Source: Zhongshania antarctica (lineage in GTDB: Bacteria > Pseudomonadota > Gammaproteobacteria > Pseudomonadales > Spongiibacteraceae). Taken from it: DNA of 64,000 nt. The stretch spans positions 124,001-188,000 of the forward strand of contig NZ_JACHHW010000007.1 of assembly GCF_014202945.1 (NCBI RefSeq), written 5' to 3'. Positions 9,609-18,212 of this stretch are shown in pieces. Under the pieces are notes generated by a model that worked only from the letters and a program-made list of their open reading frames with translations, ran no database searches and was not told where the DNA came from. The position numbers were made by a program, and so were the translations under genes. Each line of letters starts with the position of its first letter. Positions within the stretch are counted from its first letter, which is position 1.

Positions 9609-9914
9609 ATGAAGGTGATTGTGGATTTTTGCATCATTCCCCTTGGCGGGGAATTGTCGTTGACCCCCTATATTGCTGAGTGCCAAAAAATCATTGCCGG
9701 CATGGGCTTAGAGCACCAACTGCATGCCTATGGCACCAATATAGAGGGCGAGTGGGAGGTGGTGATGGATTCGGTTAAACGCTGTCATTTGCGTGTGCAC
9801 GAGATGGGCGCGCCGCGAATATCGACTCAGCTTAAAATTGCTACGCGCAGCGATAGAGACCAAGGTATGGTGGAAAAAATTGATCATGTGCGGGACTATT
9901 TGGCGAAGCTTTAA
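9609..9914 (+). CDS. MTH1187 / YkoF-type thiamine-binding family protein
   Basis: This 101-residue soluble protein resembles the DUF77/MTH1187 family, small ferredoxin-fold proteins that bind thiamine or related ligands. Recognisable features are the start VIVDFCIIPLG, the segment HQLHAYGTNIEGEWEVV and RVHEMGAPRISTQLKI. I chose ATG 9609, which is preceded by GTGGGG, over the upstream in-frame GTG. There is no TPP riboswitch in the ~80-base upstream region. It is the first gene of a short forward run with the exported methyltransferase and yheU. Confidence 0.75.
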   Translation: MKVIVDFCIIPLGGELSLTPYIAECQKIIAGMGLEHQLHAYGTNIEGEWEVVMDSVKRCHLRVHEMGAPRISTQLKIATRSDRDQGMVEKIDHVRDYLAKL

Positions 9915-9942
9915 ACCAAGCAATAAATTGAGGAATCAATCC

Positions 9943-10785
9943 ATGACAAAAAAAGTATTGCCGCAGACTCGGATATTTATTGGTTTTTTTATGTTGCTGA
10001 TGATGGTTGCTGCTGAAGCCGAACTACTTAGGGAAGCTCCTAGTTGGCCAGGAGTTGTTGATGGCTCACACCGCAGCGCGGAAAGTCGCGCGCGAGATGT
10101 TTATAGGCACCCAGCTGAAACCTTGATGTTTTTGGGTGTGCAGCCCTGCGACACAGTCGTTGAGTTATGGCCTGGCGCAGGGGGCTGGTATACCGAGATA
10201 CTGGCGCCGCTGCTACGCGATTGCGGAAAACTTTATACTGCTCAGTTTGCTAAAGACAGCGGTGTGGGGTATTACCAAAAATCTCGCCACACCTTTGAAC
10301 AAAAATTGGCGGCGAATCCGGAGGTTTACGACAAGCTATCGGTGACCACCTTACAAGCGCCCGAATACCTTGCGATTGCCCCCGCAGGTAGTGTCGACAA
10401 AGTGCTGACCTTTCGCAATGTTCATAACTGGTTAAAAGCCGGTGTCGTCGAGCAGGTATTTGCGGCGGCGTTCACGGCCTTGAAGCCGGGTGGCATTTTC
10501 GGTGTTGTCGAGCATCGGGCAGACCCTGACGCAAGCATAGCTGCGATGGTGAAGAGCGGCTATGTTAGCGAGCAGTTGGTGATTGCTCAGGCTGAAGCGG
10601 CTGGCTTTTTACTGTTGGAAAGCAGTGAAATTAATGCGAATTCAAAGGACAGCCATCACCACCCGGAAGGGGTGTGGACGCTCCCGCCGAGCTTACGCTT
10701 AGGCGAAAAGCAGCAAGCAAAATACTTAGCCATTGGCGAAAGTGATCGAATGACTCTTAAATTTGGTAAACCTGTACATGAATGA
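9943..10785 (+). CDS. Predicted exported class I SAM-dependent methyltransferase-like protein
   Basis: The ATG at 9943 has a GAGGAATC ribosome site and gives 280 residues. The N-terminus (KK, then a hydrophobic segment IFIGFFMLLMMVAAEAE) looks like a Sec signal peptide with cleavage near residue 25. The mature part has a methyltransferase fold: motif I VVELWPGAGGWYTEIL, a GKLYTA strand and an ALKPGG loop. It ends with a DRMTLKFGKP motif typical of a family of secreted methyltransferase-like proteins. A Trp and Pro replace the usual DxGCG bases in motif I. SAM is not normally present in the periplasm, so the activity is uncertain. Confidence 0.75.
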   Translation: MTKKVLPQTRIFIGFFMLLMMVAAEAELLREAPSWPGVVDGSHRSAESRARDVYRHPAETLMFLGVQPCDTVVELWPGAGGWYTEILAPLLRDCGKLYTAQFAKDSGVGYYQKSRHTFEQKLAANPEVYDKLSVTTLQAPEYLAIAPAGSVDKVLTFRNVHNWLKAGVVEQVFAAAFTALKPGGIFGVVEHRADPDASIAAMVKSGYVSEQLVIAQAEAAGFLLLESSEINANSKDSHHHPEGVWTLPPSLRLGEKQQAKYLAIGESDRMTLKFGKPVHE

Positions 10786-11002
10786 TAATGATTATGTTGA
10801 AATCCCCTGGCAAAAACTCAGTCCCGACGCCTTCCAGGGTATGCTCGAAGAGCTGGTGAGCCGCGAGGGTACCGATTACGGTGAGCAGGAGCTTAGTACC
10901 GAGGCCAAAATAAGCCAGTTGCGTCAGGCGCTGACGCAAAAGCGCGCAGCGATTGCTTTTTGTCCTGACAGTGAAAGTTGGACGGTTATCGCCAAGGACT
11001 AA
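10778..11002 (+). CDS. yheU: YheU family protein (UPF0270)
   Basis: This small cytosolic protein of 74 residues has unknown biochemical function. The IPWQKLSPDAF start and VSREGTDYGEQELS motif closely match E. coli YheU (72 residues). The ATG at 10778 overlaps the end of the methyltransferase gene by 8 bases and places the conserved IPWQ block near the N-terminus, so it is preferred over the upstream in-frame ATG. Translational coupling with the preceding gene is likely. tusA starts 72 bases later. Confidence 0.88.
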   Translation: MNDNDYVEIPWQKLSPDAFQGMLEELVSREGTDYGEQELSTEAKISQLRQALTQKRAAIAFCPDSESWTVIAKD

Positions 11003-11074
11003 GGTCTGGAGTTCCTTGTGTTTTGAGCTTAAGGGCGGCAATCGTCGCTGTTACTAATTGATTTGGACAGAGTA

Positions 11075-11308
11075 ATGACAATAGCAGTAGATCACACACT
11101 GGATACTTGCGGCCTGTTTTGCCCAGAACCGGTGATGATGTTGCACAATAAAATCCGTGACATTGCCTCCGGCGAAGTACTGGAAATTATTGCTACCGAT
11201 CCCGCGACGACCCGTGACATCCCGAAATTTTGTAATTTTCTTGGTCACACCTTGCTGGGTAAAGAAGAAAGCGACAAACAATATCGCTATTTTGTTCAAA
11301 AGGCCTAA
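11075..11308 (+). CDS. tusA: Sulfurtransferase TusA
   Basis: TusA takes persulfide sulfur from the cysteine desulfurase IscS and passes it to the TusBCD complex for tRNA wobble-uridine 2-thiolation. The 77 residues contain the active-site CPEP motif with Cys16, then DPATTRDIPKFCNF, characteristic of TusA rather than other SirA-like proteins. The start is the ATG at 11075 with GGACAG upstream; a TTG 12 bases earlier is also in frame. Its partners tusDCB and tusE lie in a separate operon at 27.8-29.1 kb. Confidence 0.95.
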   Translation: MTIAVDHTLDTCGLFCPEPVMMLHNKIRDIASGEVLEIIATDPATTRDIPKFCNFLGHTLLGKEESDKQYRYFVQKA

Positions 11309-11341
11309 ATAGCGAACATAGTGCTGTTTCGGCCTAGTAGT

Positions 11342-12025
11342 TCAGGATTGCAGTAACTGGCTTAGGGCGCGGGTAGCAACTGGGCCGCCGGCCTTAATCT
11401 GATTGGCAATATGATATTGAAAGAAGTAGCGGAAGGCGGGGTCCTTCTGTACGGCAAACAAGCACGCATCGCCGGCAAGAATCGGAAAATACGTGGCCAA
11501 ACTAATATTGGCCACCATGCCCTCTAAATTGCCATTTTGCTGTAAGCGCCAGCTGATGATAGGTTGTAGCTCAAATTCTTTATTTTCGCCGAGCAGGGCC
11601 GCGTGGCTGCCAATGAAATCAGGGAACTCCTGTATAAAGCCGCCGTCGGCTGGCAGAGGGTAATCTGCCATGGCGTCGAGTGCAGCTAAGTGGTGTGTGG
11701 GCACCTCGCTAAATCGCCGCTCTTTAGCGGGGTCGTAATAGCCCTGAGACTGGCCTGAATGGGGATCAACTAAATCAATACAACGTGCAATGCCATTAAG
11801 CCAAGGGAGTAACGCGACATCTTTGCCGTTGGCCAAGCGCGCCCAGCCTAAGATCTTGACGGCGTAGAGTTTGTCGCGGCTAAGCACGTGGTGGGCATAG
11901 AGTAGGCAGAGGCCTTCGTATTCGGGAGAAACGTGGAGAATTTTATGTTGCTCAACGCGGGATGGCCGCTGAGGGAATGGGATAATCTTCGCTGAGGAAG
12001 ACTTGCAGGGGTTACGTGGAGCCAT
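11342..12025 (-). CDS. Hypothetical protein (227 aa) with disordered N-terminus
   Basis: I do not recognise this protein. The ATG at 12025 has the ribosome site GAGGAATG at good spacing and gives 227 residues; a longer start would add about 18 residues with no support. The first ~30 residues are basic and proline-containing (KIIPFPQRPS) and look unstructured. The rest is a globular soluble domain with several Trp and many His, including an LPWLNGIARCIDL block. There is no signal peptide. It is convergent with tusA and divergent from the gamma-glutamylcyclotransferase gene. Confidence 0.7.
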   Translation of the reverse strand: MAPRNPCKSSSAKIIPFPQRPSRVEQHKILHVSPEYEGLCLLYAHHVLSRDKLYAVKILGWARLANGKDVALLPWLNGIARCIDLVDPHSGQSQGYYDPAKERRFSEVPTHHLAALDAMADYPLPADGGFIQEFPDFIGSHAALLGENKEFELQPIISWRLQQNGNLEGMVANISLATYFPILAGDACLFAVQKDPAFRYFFQYHIANQIKAGGPVATRALSQLLQS

Positions 12026-12196
12026 AACATCATTCCTCACGTAGCGGGCGGTACATTGCGCTGCTAAGGTCTGAAGCACGTGGCTAGAGGTGCAGAATCA
12101 CCTCATTGCTCGTCATGCTCAATTGCAAAGACGGTGCGCGGATGTCCCTTTCTGTTAAAATTACTCCCTGTTTCCTGTTTTGCCAAGTGCTTCGCG

Positions 12197-12691
12197 ATGA
12201 GTTTTTACTATTTTGCCTATGGTTCCAATATGAACCCCGCCCGAATGCAGGCGCGGGGCCTGGCTTTTAGCGCCGCCGAAAGCGCCCGGCTGCCAGGCTA
12301 CCGTCTCGCCTTTAATAAACGCTCGCACTGCACGCCGGGCGTGGCCTACGCCAATGTCGTGCACAGCAGTTATGGCGCAGTGGAAGGCGTCTTATATGCC
12401 CTGGCGAATCAGGATGCACTCAACATAATGGATGGCTTTGAGGGCACGCCAGTGCGCTATAGTCGTGAGTGTATGGCGGTACAAACGGCGACTGGAGCAA
12501 AGTCTGCGTGGATTTATGTGGCAAATCCCGCCTATGTTGAAGCGGGCTTACTACCGGAAAGCAATTATTTAAACCATTTATTGGCCGGCGCAGCGCATTT
12601 GTCCTCGGAATATTTAGTCATGCTGCAGGCCCAGGCCTGCCGCCCAGCCGTTCAGTTACTTGGCGATAAAGGCCTGCTTTACAATGCGTGA
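12197..12691 (+). CDS. Gamma-glutamylcyclotransferase family protein
   Basis: The 164-residue protein belongs to the AIG2/GGCT fold, which cyclises gamma-glutamyl groups to 5-oxoproline. The substrate-binding YGSNM motif is at residues 8-12 and the probable catalytic Glu82 lies in MDGFEGTP. The ATG at 12197 puts FAYGSN at the N-terminus as in the family; the longer frame upstream lacks similarity. It overlaps epmC by 8 bases, suggesting translational coupling. Substrate specificity is not deducible. Confidence 0.82.
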   Translation: MSFYYFAYGSNMNPARMQARGLAFSAAESARLPGYRLAFNKRSHCTPGVAYANVVHSSYGAVEGVLYALANQDALNIMDGFEGTPVRYSRECMAVQTATGAKSAWIYVANPAYVEAGLLPESNYLNHLLAGAAHLSSEYLVMLQAQACRPAVQLLGDKGLLYNA

Positions 12692-13247
12692 ATCGCTTGG
12701 CGCTGATGTTGGTCTGGGGAGTGAGCGCATCTGCGAGATATTTGCCGTTTGCTTTGCGCCAAGTCACAAAACAGTATTGATCGGCGGGGGAGAAGAGCCA
12801 TTTTATCAGCCTGCGACAGAGTTTGGTGGCCATCACAAAGTTGTCTTTCGCGCTGATTATGCCGCCAGCGCGCTCCACGAAGTAGCGCACTGGTGTATAG
12901 CAGGGGAGGCGCGGCGGCAGCTTCCAGACTATGGCTATTGGTATGAACCGGATGGTCGTAATAGCGAGACTCAGCGTATTTTTGAGGGGGTTGAAGTGCG
13001 GCCGCAGGCTTTGGAGTGTTTGTTTAGCCTGGCTGCCGGTCGCCTATTTCGGGTGAGTATCGACAATCTCGGTGGCGATTCGCTCGATCCATTTCCCTTT
13101 CAATTGGCTGTTTGGCAGCAGGTGCAATGCTATCTGCGGCGGGGTTTGCCTGAGCGCGGGGAACAATTTCGGTGGGCTCTGGCGCGCGCTAGTGGTGCAG
13201 AAACGGACCTGACGGCGGTTAATATACCTTTGGAATATATTTCATAA
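12684..13247 (+). CDS. epmC: Elongation factor P hydroxylase EpmC (YfcM)
   Basis: EpmC hydroxylates the lysylated lysine of elongation factor P. The 187 residues contain a metal-binding HEVAHW motif (His65, His69) in ASALHEVAHWCIAG, followed by LPDYGYWYEPDGRN and FEGVEVRPQALE, closely matching E. coli YfcM. The ATG at 12684 overlaps the stop of the preceding gene. The other EF-P modification genes (epmA, epmB) and efp are not in the window. pdxB begins 60 bases later. Confidence 0.92.
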   Translation: MRESLGADVGLGSERICEIFAVCFAPSHKTVLIGGGEEPFYQPATEFGGHHKVVFRADYAASALHEVAHWCIAGEARRQLPDYGYWYEPDGRNSETQRIFEGVEVRPQALECLFSLAAGRLFRVSIDNLGGDSLDPFPFQLAVWQQVQCYLRRGLPERGEQFRWALARASGAETDLTAVNIPLEYIS

Positions 13248-13307
13248 AATTTATTACTTTCAGTTGGTTGGCTATATTAGCTGAGCTGTAATCTAGGATA
13301 AAAGCAA

Positions 13308-14423
13308 TTGAAAATCGTAGTGGATGAAAACATTCCCGGTGCCGCGCAGTGCTTTGCTCAGTTTGGCGAAGTAGTCACTCGCAGCGGGCGACAGATTTGC
13401 CCCGCTGATGTGCAAGATGCCGATGCATTAATCGTGCGCTCAGTTACCAAGGTCAATAGGGCCTTGTTAGCCGGTACGCCGGTGCGGTTTGTCGGCTCGA
13501 CCACAATCGGCAGCGATCATCTCGATAGCGAGTATTTGCGCGAGCAGAATATCCACTTTTGCACGGCGCCGGGTTCCAACGCTGAGTCAGTGGTAGATTA
13601 TGTGCTCAGCGTGATCTGTACCCTTGAGGGATTACTGGAAACGCTACTGGGGGGCGGGCGAGTTGGTATAGTTGGTTATGGTAATGTAGGTAAGCGGCTA
13701 GGGCAGCGCTTGAGTGCTATCGGAATTCCCTGGAGGGCCTACGATCCGCTGCTCGACCCAAAACAACATCCCGGCTTGGCATCACTAGAGGAAGTGGTGA
13801 ATAGCACGCTGCTGAGTTTACATGCGCCCTTAACGGTGTCGGGACCGTTCCCGAGCTTTCATATGCTTGATGCATCGCTGTTAGCCACTATGCCAGCGAG
13901 TAGTGTGCTTTTGAGTGCTGGACGAGGGGAGGTGGTCGCCACCGACGAGTTGCTTAGCTTAATAGACCGCAGGCCGGATATCCGTTTGGCGCTTGATGTG
14001 TGGGAGGGGGAGCCGGCGTTTTCGTCGGAACTGGCGGCGCGCTGCGCAATTTCAACCCCGCATATCGCTGGATATAGCCTTGATGGCAAAAAAACGGGCT
14101 TGCGGATGGTTGCCAGCGAATTGGCCGCATTTCTTGGGCAATCATTGCACGTCGATGACAGTGAAGCAGCGGCGTCGGCGCCAGTAGTGAGCTGTATTGG
14201 CGATGACGCGCTCAGCGTGATTCGCGAGGCGGTATTGGCGGTGTATGACGTGTCTGGCGATAGTCAGCGCTTTCGCGAAATCATTCACACACCTGATCGC
14301 AGTGAGCAATTCGATTTGTTGCGCAAACATTATCCACCGCGCCGAGAGTTAGGCTACTGTCATTTACACGCCGAGAATGCCGCAAGAACTAGCTTGCTGC
14401 GCGCTCTGCAAGGCGGCAAATAA
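13308..14423 (+). CDS. pdxB: Erythronate-4-phosphate dehydrogenase
   Basis: PdxB oxidises 4-phosphoerythronate in the DXP-dependent pathway to pyridoxal phosphate. The 371 residues fit the family (378 in E. coli). The start is TTG with AGGATA upstream, giving the family N-terminus MKIVVDENIPGA. The NAD motif is GIVGYGNVGKRL, and the catalytic Arg/Glu/His lie in GRGEVV, DVWEGEP and TPHIAGYSLDGK. A C-terminal PdxB dimerisation domain follows. Its last 35 bases overlap, antisense, a 50-codon gene on the other strand. Confidence 0.95.
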   Translation: MKIVVDENIPGAAQCFAQFGEVVTRSGRQICPADVQDADALIVRSVTKVNRALLAGTPVRFVGSTTIGSDHLDSEYLREQNIHFCTAPGSNAESVVDYVLSVICTLEGLLETLLGGGRVGIVGYGNVGKRLGQRLSAIGIPWRAYDPLLDPKQHPGLASLEEVVNSTLLSLHAPLTVSGPFPSFHMLDASLLATMPASSVLLSAGRGEVVATDELLSLIDRRPDIRLALDVWEGEPAFSSELAARCAISTPHIAGYSLDGKKTGLRMVASELAAFLGQSLHVDDSEAAASAPVVSCIGDDALSVIREAVLAVYDVSGDSQRFREIIHTPDRSEQFDLLRKHYPPRRELGYCHLHAENAARTSLLRALQGGK

Positions 14424-14541
14424 ACTCGGCGTCACTGTCTTGTAGTGCCATTAAAGCGCTTTCGATCATCGCATCGCTGATGCGCACCTCTCGGCCATTG
14501 TGGTCGATAATCGCGCCGAGGTTGTTGTCCTGCTGATCCAT
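14389..14541 (-). CDS. Small hypothetical protein (50 aa) overlapping the 3' end of pdxB
   Basis: A short reverse-strand reading frame starts at ATG 14541 with an excellent ribosome site (GGGAGAG, 5-6 bases before the ATG) and ends TAG at 14389. The predicted 50-residue protein is acidic in its first half (MDQQDNN...), contains DHNGREVRIS and ends in a helical stretch AEFICRLAERAAS. Composition looks like a real soluble protein rather than random sequence. The last 35 bases are antisense to the end of pdxB. No family is recognised; a conserved relative next to pdxB in other species would confirm it. Confidence 0.6.
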   Translation of the reverse strand: MDQQDNNLGAIIDHNGREVRISDAMIESALMALQDSDAEFICRLAERAAS

Positions 14542-14673
14542 ATTGCTCTCCCATGCGTGTTAAGTTGATGAATACATGGATTTATTGGGCCACTATATGC
14601 AGCTGATGTACCTAGGTAATTTACACAGTTACGCGGTTTTGGTTCACGTCTTTACATTTTTTAAAGGGAATAC

Positions 14674-15807
14674 ATGTTTAAGTTAGGCTTAATCGTAAAC
14701 CCCGTGGCTGGCGCGGGCGGCCCTCTTGGCTTAAAGGGGAGCGATGATTTGCGCAACAGCGATGGTCGTGCGGAAGCGCGCGCCCTGCGTTGCTTGGCGC
14801 ATCTGGCGGCTCGCGCGAAGGGTCGGCTCACGGTGTTTGGCTACAGTGGCGCTATGTCGGCCCATACCAGTTTGGGTGTTCATGATGACAGTGATTTGGC
14901 TGGTCTTCACTTTGTTTCGGTAGGGCGGCCGGCTTCTATTGCCGAGACTAGGGCAGATGATACCAAGGCCGCGGCGCAGGCCTTATTGGCCGCCGGGGTG
15001 GATTTACTGCTCTTTGTGGGGGGCGATGGCACCGCGCGGGACGTTTTTGCCGCAGTAGGCTCTAATCTGCCTGCTTTAGGGGTACCCGCCGGTGTGAAAA
15101 TGCATTCTGGCGTTTATGCGGTAAGCCCAGAAAGTGCTGCGGATATCGTATTGACGCTTCTTGATGGCGGCTTGGTCGATATTGACCTCGCTGAGGTGCG
15201 CGATATCGATGAACTTGCCTTCAGGCAGGGACAGGTACGTTCTAAGTATTACGGTGAATTATTAGTGCCTCGGGTCGGCGGGTTTTTGCAACATGTGAAA
15301 GCTGGCGGGCGTGAGGTAGAGGAACTGGTGGTCGCAGATATAGCCGACGAAGTCATTGCCGAAATGGATGCGGATACCTTGTATTTGGTTGGGCCGGGCA
15401 GTACCACTCAGGGCGTAATGCTCGCCCTTGGTTTGGAAAACACCTTGCTGGGTTTCGATTTAATTAAGGATCAGCAATTATTGGCTAAGGATCTCAATGC
15501 TGAGGATATCGCCGCTGCTTTGTCGAATCATCGCGGCCCAGTCAAAGTATTGATTACGGCCATTGGTGGCCAAGGTCATATCTTAGGACGAGGTAATCAA
15601 CAGTTAATTCCGGAGCTGATCCGCCAAATTGGCAGGGAGAATTTTATGGTGTTGGCGACCAAAACTAAAATAAGTGGTTTGGCTGGCCGGCCATTGCTGG
15701 TTGATAGCAATGACTTGGCTTTAGATAAATCGTGGGAGGGCTATATTCGAGTGATTACCGGTTATCGCGACGCAATAATGTATAGGGTGAGTGCATCGGG
15801 TGAGTGA
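14674..15807 (+). CDS. ATP-NAD kinase family protein (AcoX-like)
   Basis: This 377-residue cytosolic protein has the NAD-kinase/diacylglycerol-kinase fold. The N-terminus LGLIVNPVAGAGG and the central GGDGTARD motif are diagnostic of nucleotide binding in this superfamily. LGVPAGVKMHSGVYA follows. It is longer than the housekeeping NadK (~290 aa), so it belongs to the AcoX-like branch whose phosphoryl acceptor is uncertain. The next gene, a methyltransferase, starts inside its last codons, indicating translational coupling. Confidence 0.8.
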   Translation: MFKLGLIVNPVAGAGGPLGLKGSDDLRNSDGRAEARALRCLAHLAARAKGRLTVFGYSGAMSAHTSLGVHDDSDLAGLHFVSVGRPASIAETRADDTKAAAQALLAAGVDLLLFVGGDGTARDVFAAVGSNLPALGVPAGVKMHSGVYAVSPESAADIVLTLLDGGLVDIDLAEVRDIDELAFRQGQVRSKYYGELLVPRVGGFLQHVKAGGREVEELVVADIADEVIAEMDADTLYLVGPGSTTQGVMLALGLENTLLGFDLIKDQQLLAKDLNAEDIAAALSNHRGPVKVLITAIGGQGHILGRGNQQLIPELIRQIGRENFMVLATKTKISGLAGRPLLVDSNDLALDKSWEGYIRVITGYRDAIMYRVSASGE

Positions 15808-16753
15808 TTTTAAGACGTTTGTGACGCAAAGTAATTTCGCCCAATGGCCACAAAAAATACAGCAGGCAGGGGATGCACTGCGGTTGTTTCACGGACGCGG
15901 TCAATGCTTCTTGGATTTTGAATACTTCAGTGTCGACTACTTTGAACCAGTGCTCTGGATCGTTGTTTATCGCGAGCCAGAAGCTGAATTTTGGGCGGCG
16001 CTTTGTGCAGCACTCAAGGCTGAATTTGGAGCGATCTGCGCTGCAGCTATAGTTCAGAGTCGATATCATAACTCTCCGGTAAGCTATTGTTTATGGGGAG
16101 ATATCCCTAAGAATTTCTCGGTGAGAGAGGGCGCGGCGGAATACCTTGTTGATCTGGCTGCAAAACAAAATATTGGCTATTTCATGGATATGCAGCCCAC
16201 ACGGCAATGGTTGACAGATCGCGCCGACGGCAAGCGAATTTTAAATCTGTTTGCCTACACCTGTGCTTTTTCGGTGGCTGCAGAATTGGCTGGCGCGGCG
16301 CGGCTAGTGAATATCGACATGAGCAAGGGCGCACTGCAAGTGGGTCGCGAAAACCACCGCCGCAATGACGCGCGATTAACGACCAGTGGTGAGGAGGCCG
16401 AACTCAAGTTTTTGGGTCACGATATTCTTAAGTCCTGGGGGCGCCTACGCAAACTCGGCCCTTACGATATTGTGATCTGCGATCCACCGTCGTTGCAGAA
16501 AGGCAGCTTTGACGCCGTGAAGGATTACCCCAAGTTAGCACGACGCTTTAGGGAGCTGTTGCCCGAGGGCGGTGATATTGTGGCCTGCTTGAATGCGCCG
16601 TATTTAGATGAAGCGTTTTTGCGGGAGATAATGGCGGTTCATTGCCCAGAGGCTGAGTTTGTCGCGCGCTTGGCTGGGCGGGAAGATTTTCCTGAATTAA
16701 ATGCGGATCGTGCGTTAAAAGTGCTGCACTATCGACTCACGCCCCAAGTATAG
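15800..16753 (+). CDS. Class I SAM-dependent methyltransferase (RlmI/RlmK-like)
   Basis: The 317-residue protein resembles the family of rRNA cytosine and guanine methyltransferases. The SAM-binding region is LNLFAYTCAFSVAAE and the catalytic-site motif is CDPPSLQKGSF. The start is GTG at 15800 with AGGGTGAG upstream; an in-frame GTG at 15791 is an alternative. It overlaps the NAD-kinase-like gene by 8 bases and is convergent with alaA. The target nucleotide is unknown, and it lacks an obvious N-terminal PUA domain seen in RlmI. Confidence 0.78.
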   Translation: MSDFKTFVTQSNFAQWPQKIQQAGDALRLFHGRGQCFLDFEYFSVDYFEPVLWIVVYREPEAEFWAALCAALKAEFGAICAAAIVQSRYHNSPVSYCLWGDIPKNFSVREGAAEYLVDLAAKQNIGYFMDMQPTRQWLTDRADGKRILNLFAYTCAFSVAAELAGAARLVNIDMSKGALQVGRENHRRNDARLTTSGEEAELKFLGHDILKSWGRLRKLGPYDIVICDPPSLQKGSFDAVKDYPKLARRFRELLPEGGDIVACLNAPYLDEAFLREIMAVHCPEAEFVARLAGREDFPELNADRALKVLHYRLTPQV

Positions 16754-16781
16754 GCCGCGCAAGTCGATGTGGTAGGCCGCT

Positions 16782-18017
16782 TCAGGCGGTCTTGGTTTTA
16801 AGCTGCTTGCGGTAGCGTGCTAGGAAGTTGCCTAGGCGTTCAATAGCATCAGCTAGGTCCAGCTTGTTGGGCAGGAATACGAGGCGGAAATGATCCGCAT
16901 CTGGCCAGTTAAAGCCTGAGCCCGGTACCAGTAATATCCGCTCCTGATTCAGCAATTCAAGAATCATCTTTTCATCGTCTTTAATTGGGTATATCTCAGG
17001 ATCTAGCCTTGGGAACATATAAATTGCGCCCTCGGGTTTGGTGCAGCTAACGCCGGGAATTTCATTGAGCATCTTATGAGCGAGATCGCGCTGCTCCAGC
17101 AGGCGGCCACCTGGCAGAATCAGCTCATTGATGCTCTGGTAGCCTCCCAGTGCAGTTTGAATAGCGTGCTGGGCGGGTACGTTGGCGCACAGGCGCATCG
17201 ACGATAGGATGTTCAAGCCTTCGATATAGTCGGTGGCGCGGTCTTTGGCACCGGACACAATCAACCAACCGCTGCGGAAGCCGGCGAGTCGATAGGCCTT
17301 AGACAGACCATTGAAGGTCAGGCACAAAATATCGGCTTTGAGGCTGCCAATGGGAATGTGTACCGCGTCATCGTAGAGAATCTTGCTATAGATTTCGTCG
17401 GCAAACACCACCAAGTTGTGTTCTTCGGCTATGGCGACGAGCTGCTCAAGTAGCGCACGGCTATATACCGCACCCGTGGGGTTATTAGGGTTAATGATGA
17501 CGATGGCTTTGGTGTTCGGCGTAATCTTGCTCAGAATATCGTCGACCGACGGCTCCCAGTTTTGCTCCTCTTGGCAAAGATAGTGCACGGGTGTTGCCCC
17601 GGAAAGGGAAACAACCGCAGTCCAGAGTGGGTAATCCGGTGCCGGGATTAGCACTTCGTCGCCTTGATTCAGTAGCGCCTGGGTGGCTAAGCTAATGAGC
17701 TCGCTGGCGCCGTTACCTAGGTAAATGTCGCCGACTTCAACACCGGGGATGCCGATTTTCTGACACTCTTGCATCACCGCTTTGCGGGCGCTGTACAGGC
17801 CTTTGGAGTCGCTGTAGCCCTCGCTGTCCGGCAACATTCGGATGACGTCTTGAATGATTTCATCTGGGGCGTTAAAGCCGAAGGGGGCGGGGTTACCGAT
17901 ATTGAGCTTGAGGATGCGGTAGCCTTCCTCTTCTAACTCATTGGCGCGTTCCAATACTGGGCCGCGAATGTCGTAGCACACATTGTTTAATTTTTTCGAC
18001 TTGCTATAGAGAGCCAT
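16782..18017 (-). CDS. alaA: Alanine transaminase AlaA
   Basis: This PLP-dependent aminotransferase makes alanine from pyruvate using glutamate. The 411 residues align along their whole length with E. coli AlaA (YfbQ): NVCYDIRGPV and LNIGNPAPFGF near the start, NPNNPTGAVYS, then ADEIYSKILYDD, and the PLP lysine in NGLSKAYRLAGFRSGW. ASMRLCANVPAQHAIQTALGGYQS-type sequence follows (here SSMRLCAN). Its leader on the reverse strand contains a 6-bp hairpin at 18071-18086. Confidence 0.95.
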   Translation of the reverse strand: MALYSKSKKLNNVCYDIRGPVLERANELEEEGYRILKLNIGNPAPFGFNAPDEIIQDVIRMLPDSEGYSDSKGLYSARKAVMQECQKIGIPGVEVGDIYLGNGASELISLATQALLNQGDEVLIPAPDYPLWTAVVSLSGATPVHYLCQEEQNWEPSVDDILSKITPNTKAIVIINPNNPTGAVYSRALLEQLVAIAEEHNLVVFADEIYSKILYDDAVHIPIGSLKADILCLTFNGLSKAYRLAGFRSGWLIVSGAKDRATDYIEGLNILSSMRLCANVPAQHAIQTALGGYQSINELILPGGRLLEQRDLAHKMLNEIPGVSCTKPEGAIYMFPRLDPEIYPIKDDEKMILELLNQERILLVPGSGFNWPDADHFRLVFLPNKLDLADAIERLGNFLARYRKQLKTKTA

Positions 18018-18070
18018 GTCCTGCCTTCTTAATCGGCTGTAAAGCCAGATTTTATGTCCGTGTTGGCGGT

Positions 18071-18086
18071 GACACCTTGTGGTGTC
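18071..18086 (-). promoter_or_regulatory. Hairpin in the alaA upstream region
   Basis: GACACC and GGTGTC flank a TTGT tetraloop, a perfect 6-bp stem 54 bases upstream of the alaA start. It could be a leader hairpin or an operator; nothing else in the sequence decides its role. Confidence 0.3.
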
Positions 18087-18212
18087 GCGCTGGTAGTGCT
18101 TAACCTAGAATGCTAAATTTGCTCAAGCGATTAATACTGGTGAAGTATAGAAGCGCCAAAACAGAGTGCATCGATTATACGGTGTTGTAGTGCCCAAGGT
18201 GGAGAGCTTTTC

